A stretch of 12,687 nt of DNA from Acidobacteriota bacterium (GTDB lineage Bacteria; Acidobacteriota; Terriglobia; Terriglobales; Acidobacteriaceae). The number at the start of each line of letters is the position of its first letter. The stretch's first letter is position 1. Location of the stretch: contig JAKBAG010000064.1 in assembly GCA_021809235.1 (NCBI GenBank), positions 1 through 12,687 on the forward strand. The letters run 5' to 3'. Under the pieces are notes generated by a model. The model was not told the origin of the DNA and ran no database searches. It saw only the letters and a program-made list of their open reading frames with translations. The translations under genes and the position numbers were made by a program. This document shows, in pieces, positions 8,107 to 12,687 of this stretch.

Positions 8107-9267
8107 TTACACCGCCCATTTCTGCCTCACCGGCTCGATTCCCCTTGCCTCAGCCCCATGCCGATACACCCGTTGCATCACTTCTCCGGCAATCGCCTGC
8201 AACGGCAGCACCTTTTGCGCCAGCCCCGCCTGCGTCACCGCTCCCGGCATGCCCCATACCGCACTTGTTGCCTGGTCTTGTGCCAGCACACTGCCGCCAC
8301 GCGCTCGAATCAACCGGCAACCCGCTAGTCCATCCGCACCCATTCCGGTTAATACCACGCCCAGCACGGCATTGCCACAGCACTCCACTGCCGTGCGAAA
8401 CAGCACATCCGCCGAAGGTCGACAATGGTTTTCCGGAGGCGCTTGCGTCATATGCAACCGCATTCGGCCAAGTCGCGCATCCCCATGCACCTCCAAGTGC
8501 CAGTTACCCTTGGCCACGTACACATGTCCATTCTCAACCGCCATGCCCTCCTCGGCCTCTACTACATGCAGGGCGCAGCGCGAATCCAGTCGCTCGGCCA
8601 GCAGTCGCGTAAACAGCTCTGGCATGTGCTGCACTACCAGTACGGGAGCGGGGAAATCCGCCGGGAGTGCTGGCAGCAGCATATCCAACGCCGCCGGCCC
8701 TCCCGTGGAGACACCAATGACCACCATGCGCGGCACTGCCCCTGAATCAGCCGCTGCAGCCCATCCCGAATTTGCCACACTGCTCGGAGCCGCCATCGGC
8801 GGAAGCACCGCGCTCATTGCTCGGGGCGCAGCAGTCGCTGCTGTTCGTCGAAGCGTCAAAGCCAGAATCTTCGGCACCAGGTCATGCGCCAATGCCTCAA
8901 CTGCAGCCTCGCGCGACGGCTGTCCGGATGGCTTGGCTACGTAGTCAGCCGCACCGGAGGCCAGCGCCTCAATCGTCACCTGTGCGCCCCGCTGTGTCAG
9001 CGTGCTGCACATGATCACTGGCACGCGCAGACCGCACTCTCGCATTGCGCGCAGCGTACTCAACCCATCCATCACCGGCATCTCCACGTCCAGCAGCACC
9101 AGATCTGGACGGGATGCTTCCATGGCCCGCAAACCGGCCTCTCCGTTGCTTGCCGTTGCCGTCACCTCCAGCCGTACGTCGGTCATTACCACCGCTCGCA
9201 GCAGGCTACGCATCACGGCGGAATCATCGACGATCAGGATTCGGACTGCACCGCCCGGCTCTGCCAT
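8107..9267 (-). CDS. cheB: CheB, chemoreceptor methylesterase/deamidase response regulator
   Basis: CheB removes methyl groups from receptor glutamates (and deamidates glutamines) when phosphorylated by CheA, opposing CheR. The 386-aa protein has an N-terminal receiver domain (about 7-130). It has acidic residues Asp14/Asp15, phospho-acceptor Asp60 in LLDVEMPVMDG, Ser88 or Thr89 in MCSTL, and Lys112 in AKPSG. A flexible Ala/Pro-rich linker (about 140-178) leads to the methylesterase domain. Its catalytic triad is Ser187 in GVSTGG, His214 in QHMP and Asp312 in TGMGADG. Nothing is missing. The ATG lies 3 bp after the cheY stop. A GGAGG within the last cheY codons (8-nt spacing) supports this start and implies coupled translation with cheY. 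Confidence 0.97.
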   Translation of the reverse strand: MAEPGGAVRILIVDDSAVMRSLLRAVVMTDVRLEVTATASNGEAGLRAMEASRPDLVLLDVEMPVMDGLSTLRAMRECGLRVPVIMCSTLTQRGAQVTIEALASGAADYVAKPSGQPSREAAVEALAHDLVPKILALTLRRTAATAAPRAMSAVLPPMAAPSSVANSGWAAAADSGAVPRMVVIGVSTGGPAALDMLLPALPADFPAPVLVVQHMPELFTRLLAERLDSRCALHVVEAEEGMAVENGHVYVAKGNWHLEVHGDARLGRMRLHMTQAPPENHCRPSADVLFRTAVECCGNAVLGVVLTGMGADGLAGCRLIRARGGSVLAQDQATSAVWGMPGAVTQAGLAQKVLPLQAIAGEVMQRVYRHGAEARGIEPVRQKWAV

Positions 9268-9270
9268 CGC

Positions 9271-9639
9271 TTATGCCTCCACCAGCCCAAGCATGGCTAG
9301 CTTTTCACCCAGCGCCTCTCCATCAAATGGCTTCATCAGGTACTCATCGGCTCCGGCATCCAGTGCCCGGGTTATGAATTCGTTCTCCGCCTCGGTGGTC
9401 ACCATCATCACCTTCATCTCCGGATGGCCCTCCGTGCGCAGCTTCTGCAGCATTTCGAATCCATCCATCACCGGCATGTTCCAGTCCACCAGTGCCAAAT
9501 CAAACGGCGCGCCTTCGTGCACGCGATGCATCCCTGCCTGTCCGTCTGCAGCCTCTTCGCACTCAATCCCGCGTTCTTCCAGCAAACCTCGCAGGAAATC
9601 CCGCACAAATCGTGAATCGTCCACAATCAACGCACGCAT
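9271..9639 (-). CDS. cheY: CheY, single-domain chemotaxis response regulator
   Basis: CheY takes phosphate from CheA and signals to the motor. The 122-aa protein is one receiver domain, close to the usual 120-130 aa. Key residues are Asp7 and Asp8 (metal site), Asp52 (phospho-acceptor, in DWNMPVMDG), Thr81 (MVTTEAE) and Lys103 (MKPF). Trp53 and Tyr100 correspond to Trp58 and Tyr106 of E. coli CheY, which suits a flagellar-switch-binding CheY rather than a generic receiver. The start is preceded by a strong site, AGGAG at 9646-9650 with 6-nt spacing, in the 26-bp gap after cheW. This is the only gap of any size inside the operon. The name rests on the residues and on the context between cheW and cheB. 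Confidence 0.95.
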   Translation of the reverse strand: MRALIVDDSRFVRDFLRGLLEERGIECEEAADGQAGMHRVHEGAPFDLALVDWNMPVMDGFEMLQKLRTEGHPEMKVMMVTTEAENEFITRALDAGADEYLMKPFDGEALGEKLAMLGLVEA

Positions 9640-9665
9640 CCCTTGCTCCTCTCCCTGCCGCTGGA

Positions 9666-10175
9666 TTATGCCGCGGCTCCTAGCCGCATCGGATCCAGAC
9701 GCTCTGGATCCAGCATCACCAGCAATCTCCCATCCAGCTTGTAAGCCCCTGCGAACAACATCCGTCTGCGCTCGTCGAGAATGGAAGGGTTCTGTTCAAA
9801 GTCCCTGGATGAAACCATCAGCACTTCTCCCACTGCATCCACCAGGAGGCCAAAACATCCCTGTTCGCTTTCCAGCACTAGAATGTCCTGCGATGCCTCC
9901 TGCTCCGGCAGCCCCAGTAGCCGCCTCAGCGATACTGTCGTCAGCACATCCCCGCGATAATGCACCAGTCCACCCACAAAATCAGGAGCCAGCGGTACGG
10001 GCTCCGGCCTGGCTCCGCCAACGATCTCCAGAATGTGCTGAATCGGCACACCAAACCATGTATCTGCCAGCTGCACCGAGCACACTTCCGCCAGTGTTTC
10101 GCTTTTGTCCTTGCGTCGCACCGTCATCTGCCCGGCTGCACCCGCCATCTTTTGTCCGCTCTCCATCTGGCTCAT
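9666..10175 (-). CDS. cheW: CheW, chemotaxis coupling protein
   Basis: CheW bridges chemoreceptors and the CheA kinase in the polar signalling array. The product (169 aa) has a single CheW domain at about residues 29-163. Recognisable stretches are FGVPIQHILEIV (41-52), the PLAPDFVGGLVHYRGDV block (61-77), SLRRLLGL (82-89) and FGLLVDAVGEV (108-118). The ~28 residues before the domain are Met-rich and polar, with no clear motif. The ATG overlaps the cheA TGA as ATGA, and GGAGG sits 7 nt upstream inside the last cheA codons. This supports the first of several possible Met starts and indicates coupling to cheA. Membership of the family is clear; CheV is excluded because there is no receiver domain. 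Confidence 0.95.
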   Translation of the reverse strand: MSQMESGQKMAGAAGQMTVRRKDKSETLAEVCSVQLADTWFGVPIQHILEIVGGARPEPVPLAPDFVGGLVHYRGDVLTTVSLRRLLGLPEQEASQDILVLESEQGCFGLLVDAVGEVLMVSSRDFEQNPSILDERRRMLFAGAYKLDGRLLVMLDPERLDPMRLGAAA

Positions 10176-12442
10176 TGCACATCCTCCGCAAATCCCACAT
10201 TCGAGTAACCAGCACTCACCGGCAGTGCTTCCACGCCACTCAGGTTCACCACGCTGGTCACGTGGTCCTTCAGCAGCGTCACGCCATCGGCTGCACGCTC
10301 TGTTCCGGCCTCCATCAGCTGTCTGCCAGAAGCCACATCCAGCACAGCATGCACGGCCAGACCCACATGTCGATTTCCATCTCGACAGACGACCACCGTC
10401 ACCTGCTGCTCCTCCACATCCGTTCTCTCAGCAGCTTCGCGGAGAATTCCGCCAGCATCCTCCACGGGAAGCAGTTGTCCTTCAAAGTTCAACACCGGAC
10501 GATACCCGATATACTCCACGCGGGAAAGCGGAATCCGTTCGATGCGCAGTACATCGCTCAGCGCCACCGCAGCCTTGCGTGCCGCCGCTTCCACCACCAG
10601 ATACTCGGCTCCCCGTACGGTACCCAGCTCGCCGTTCTGCTCCATTTCGGCGTGCTCTTCCTGCAGGCTCATCTGCACTCCTGCCCGCATGGCAATCGAA
10701 CTCGGATCGAGAATCAGAGCCAGATCACCGCTGCCCAGCACCGTCGCTCCCGTATACAAACCAATCGACTTCAGCACAGCACTTAGCGGCTTCACTACGA
10801 TCTCTTCCGGATCAGCCAACCCGTCTACAACTAATCCATAGCGCCGCCCATCCACCTCCAGCACAGCGATATAGTTGTCGCGATCCCTGCCCGGCTTATC
10901 CCCATCACCGGAAAGCAGCATTCGCTCCAGAAAGACAAGTGGCAGAAGATTTCCGCGCAGTCGATAGAGGGGTGCGCCTTCCATCCATTCGATATCCTGC
11001 TCATAACGCTCCGGCGGCACATGTACCAGCTCGGAGAGCGCTCCCTGCGGCAGCGCAAAACTCTGGCCTTGGCTTTTCACAATCAACGCTGGAACAATGG
11101 CCAGCGTAAGCGGAATCCGGAGACGCAACGTGGTCCCCTTACCCGGCTTGGAATCCAACTCCACCTTGCCGCCGATCTTCTCCACGTTTGTGCGCACTAC
11201 ATCCATACCCACGCCGCGACCGCTCACGTTGGTCACCGCCTCCGCCGTGGAGAAACCAGGCAGGAAGATCAACTGCAGCAATTCGCGCTCGCTCAACTGG
11301 GCCGCACGCTCTGTGGTGATCAATCCTCGCTCGATCGCCTTCTTCTGCACCTTCTCCACCGCAATGCCGGCCCCATCGTCGGAGACTTCGATAATCACGT
11401 GGCTGCTTTCCTGATAGGCCCTCAGCTTGAGCGTTCCCTCCGGATCCTTGCCTGCTGCCTGGCGGACCTCAGGCGGCTCAATGCCGTGATCCATGGAATT
11501 GCGCACCGCATGGGTCAGCGGATCCTTGATCGCCTCCAGCAGGCTCTTGTCCAGCTCCGTCTCCTGGCCCTCCATCAGCAGCCGCACCCTGCGATGCAAC
11601 ATCTGTGACAGATCGCGAATGATGCGAGGAAACTTGGAAAACACATTGGAGACTGGTTGCATCCGCGCTTTCATCACGGACTCACGCAAATCCGCCGTAA
11701 CCATGTCCAGCCTGCGGGAAAGCAGCGTCAGATTCTCATGTTGTGCCGTGGCCTGCAGAATCTGATTCCTCGTCAGCACCAGTTCGCCTACCAGATTCAT
11801 CATCCTGTTCAGCAATGCCACATCCACGCGCAGTGTGCTATCACTGGCAGCTGTCGCTCCCATGCGAGGCTTTTGTACCTCTGCGGTTTCGGTTGCCGAC
11901 GTTGCGGCCAGCGGCGCAGAAGGGACGACCGGGGCTACTGCGGCTGTTTTAGGCATGGTTGGTGGTGGTGCTACAGTCGCCTCTGGAACCGTCGGCAGCA
12001 CATCACTGCTTTGCCGGGCCAGCTCTGCGGCCATTACGGTCGGCTTGGCAGTCTCCGCTTCGACGGGCAGCGCCTGCAGCACCTTCAACTGCTCAATCAG
12101 CGACACATCCTCGCCGTCGCCTTCGCCGCCGGTCTCTTCCACAATGCTTAGAATTCCGCGCAGGCCGTCCAGCAACTCCAGCAACCCTGTAATGATGGGC
12201 GGCGTAGCCACCAGCTTGCCGTCGCGCAGTAACCCCAGCAGGTTTTCGCCTGTATGCGCCAGCTTTTCCAGCCGCTTGAAGCCAAGAAATCCCGTCGTGC
12301 CCTTGATCGTGTGCACCGAGCGGAAGATGTCGCTCAGCAGCTCGCGATCCTGTGGACGCTCTTCCAGGTCGGTCAGGCAGCGCTCCATCCTGTCCAGGCC
12401 CTCCTGGCTTTCAATCAGAAACTCTCGTGTCAGATCATCCAT
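10172..12442 (-). CDS. cheA: CheA, chemotaxis histidine kinase with duplicated C-terminal CheW-like domain
   Basis: CheA autophosphorylates under receptor control and passes phosphate to CheY and CheB. Numbered from the chosen ATG (756 aa), it has an HPt/P1 domain (about 1-105) with phospho-acceptor His44 in SVHTIKG. An Ala/Pro/Thr/Val-rich linker runs from about 125 to 200, where a P2 CheY-docking domain would otherwise sit. A dimerisation domain covers about 204-262. The ATPase domain has the N box (Asn315, His319 in NSMDHG), DDGAGI (355-360), GFSTA (396-400) and GRGVGMD (408-414). A CheW-like P5 domain spans about 449-583, and a second CheW-like domain about 608-743. A longer reading starts at TTG 12538, adding 32 residues unlike any HPt domain. 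The ATG at 12442 has a good ribosome binding site, gives the usual N-terminus (MDDLTREFLIE) and puts the active His near position 48, as in E. coli CheA. First gene of the operon. Confidence 0.96.
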   Translation of the reverse strand: MDDLTREFLIESQEGLDRMERCLTDLEERPQDRELLSDIFRSVHTIKGTTGFLGFKRLEKLAHTGENLLGLLRDGKLVATPPIITGLLELLDGLRGILSIVEETGGEGDGEDVSLIEQLKVLQALPVEAETAKPTVMAAELARQSSDVLPTVPEATVAPPPTMPKTAAVAPVVPSAPLAATSATETAEVQKPRMGATAASDSTLRVDVALLNRMMNLVGELVLTRNQILQATAQHENLTLLSRRLDMVTADLRESVMKARMQPVSNVFSKFPRIIRDLSQMLHRRVRLLMEGQETELDKSLLEAIKDPLTHAVRNSMDHGIEPPEVRQAAGKDPEGTLKLRAYQESSHVIIEVSDDGAGIAVEKVQKKAIERGLITTERAAQLSERELLQLIFLPGFSTAEAVTNVSGRGVGMDVVRTNVEKIGGKVELDSKPGKGTTLRLRIPLTLAIVPALIVKSQGQSFALPQGALSELVHVPPERYEQDIEWMEGAPLYRLRGNLLPLVFLERMLLSGDGDKPGRDRDNYIAVLEVDGRRYGLVVDGLADPEEIVVKPLSAVLKSIGLYTGATVLGSGDLALILDPSSIAMRAGVQMSLQEEHAEMEQNGELGTVRGAEYLVVEAAARKAAVALSDVLRIERIPLSRVEYIGYRPVLNFEGQLLPVEDAGGILREAAERTDVEEQQVTVVVCRDGNRHVGLAVHAVLDVASGRQLMEAGTERAADGVTLLKDHVTSVVNLSGVEALPVSAGYSNVGFAEDVQ

Positions 12443-12448
12443 GGCTGG

Positions 12449-12455
12449 CCTTCCT
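12449..12455 (-). promoter_or_regulatory. Ribosome binding site that decides the cheA start
   Basis: On the minus strand AGGAAGG lies 6 nt before the ATG at 12442-12440. The alternative TTG start at 12538 has no site at a workable distance; the AAGGAGG upstream of it is about 20 nt away. This site therefore supports the shorter CheA. Confidence 0.7.
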
Positions 12456-12562
12456 GCAACTCCGTTCCCCTGCAATTCACACGTTGCCCGGCTGGCATCC
12501 CGGCCTGCCAAGCAGTCGGACTTGCATACCTCCGGCAACCTGTGCGAATACGTCTGTCCTCC

Positions 12563-12590
12563 TTATCGGTTTCCACAGGGCAAAACTTGA
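12563..12590 (-). promoter_or_regulatory. Candidate sigma-28 (FliA-type) promoter of the che operon
   Basis: Reading the minus strand, TCAAGTTT (12590-12583) is followed after 12 nt by ACCGATAA (12570-12563). The enterobacterial FliA consensus is TAAAGTTT, 11 nt, GCCGATAA, so each half matches 7 of 8 and the spacer is 1 nt longer. Transcription would start near 12555, giving a leader of roughly 110 nt before the cheA ATG. Control by the flagellar sigma factor is the known arrangement for che genes in many bacteria, which fits the position. The rest of the cheA upstream region (12443-12636) shows no repeat or other gene that I can support. Confidence 0.6.
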
Positions 12591-12636
12591 ACCCCTTGCC
12601 CTCTCGCTCCGGCTCAATTACGCTGAAGCGGCCACC

Positions 12637-12687
12637 ATGAGCGATTCCGAATCCATCCCGCAGTCCGCCACCCCGGCCACGGGCGAA
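12637..12687 (+). CDS. Possible start of a divergent gene, unidentified, cut by window end
   Basis: An ATG at 12637 opens a reading frame that stays open to the window edge, giving 17 residues (MSDSESIPQSATPATGE). The Ser/Pro/Thr-rich, acidic opening looks like a disordered N-terminus of a cytoplasmic protein and has no recognisable motif. Only a weak GAAGCGG precedes the ATG. A poor sigma-70-like pair (TTGCCC at 12597, 17 nt, TACGCT) lies upstream. It would be divergent from cheA. The call rests on position and an open frame only. Confidence 0.35.
   Translation, partial: MSDSESIPQSATPATGE

Noticed and set aside
9065..9477. A 17-bp identical sequence at 9065-9081 and 9461-9477
   Set aside because: It encodes the conserved MPVMDG segment of the receiver domains of CheB and CheY; shared protein constraint explains it, not a repeat element.
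9002..10786. A 594-codon open frame on the + strand opposite cheB, cheY, cheW and cheA
   Set aside because: It runs antisense through four well-defined che genes and its product is Ser/Arg/Pro-rich with no recognisable domain. Such frames are common opposite GC-rich genes with strong third-position bias.
12558..12564. A perfect AAGGAGG on the minus strand upstream of cheA
   Set aside because: No ATG, GTG or TTG lies at 5-10 nt downstream, and the sequence overlaps the -10 part of the sigma-28-like promoter, so it would probably not be in the transcript.

Overview
The window reads as chromosomal DNA of moderately high G+C (roughly 58-60% by eye, not counted), with tight gene spacing and no mobile elements, RNA genes or CRISPR. 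The style of the proteins, with an Ala/Thr/Pro-rich CheA linker, a CheA carrying two CheW-like domains, and an Lhr helicase paired with Nei, would suit an Acidobacteriota-type soil bacterium. That assignment is an impression from sequence style and was not tested by any search.

Layout from left to right. (1) At 1-1406 on the + strand lies the 3' part of a bifunctional class A penicillin-binding protein, including the whole transpeptidase domain. (2) It converges on a minus-strand pair, lhr (2279-7081) followed by nei (1401-2276). These are a very large DNA repair helicase and an endonuclease VIII-type DNA glycosylase, 2 bp apart. The stop codons of nei and the PBP gene abut, so the two genes overlap by 6 bp. 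(3) A 137-bp gap with two small hairpins separates lhr from a compact minus-strand chemotaxis operon transcribed cheA-cheW-cheY-cheB-cheR (12442 down to 7219). (4) At the right end is the upstream region of cheA, with a close match to a flagellar sigma-28 (FliA) promoter, and the probable first 17 codons of a divergent gene.

How the genes work together. The che genes encode the whole excitation and adaptation core. CheA and CheW couple receptors to phosphorylation. CheY carries the signal, probably to the flagellar switch. CheR methylates the receptors and CheB demethylates them. Junctions are an ATGA overlap (cheA/cheW), a 26-bp gap with a strong ribosome binding site (cheW/cheY), and two near-identical TAAGC(G/A)ATG junctions (cheY/cheB and cheB/cheR). 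No receptor and no CheZ, CheC, CheD or CheX is visible, so receptors and phosphatase must lie elsewhere. Lhr and Nei form a separate repair unit that may also receive read-through from the che operon.

I do not see a previously undescribed system here. The items most worth checking are the sigma-28-like promoter, the CheA architecture (no P2 domain, duplicated CheW-like module), the coupled lhr-nei unit, and the start sites of cheA and cheR.
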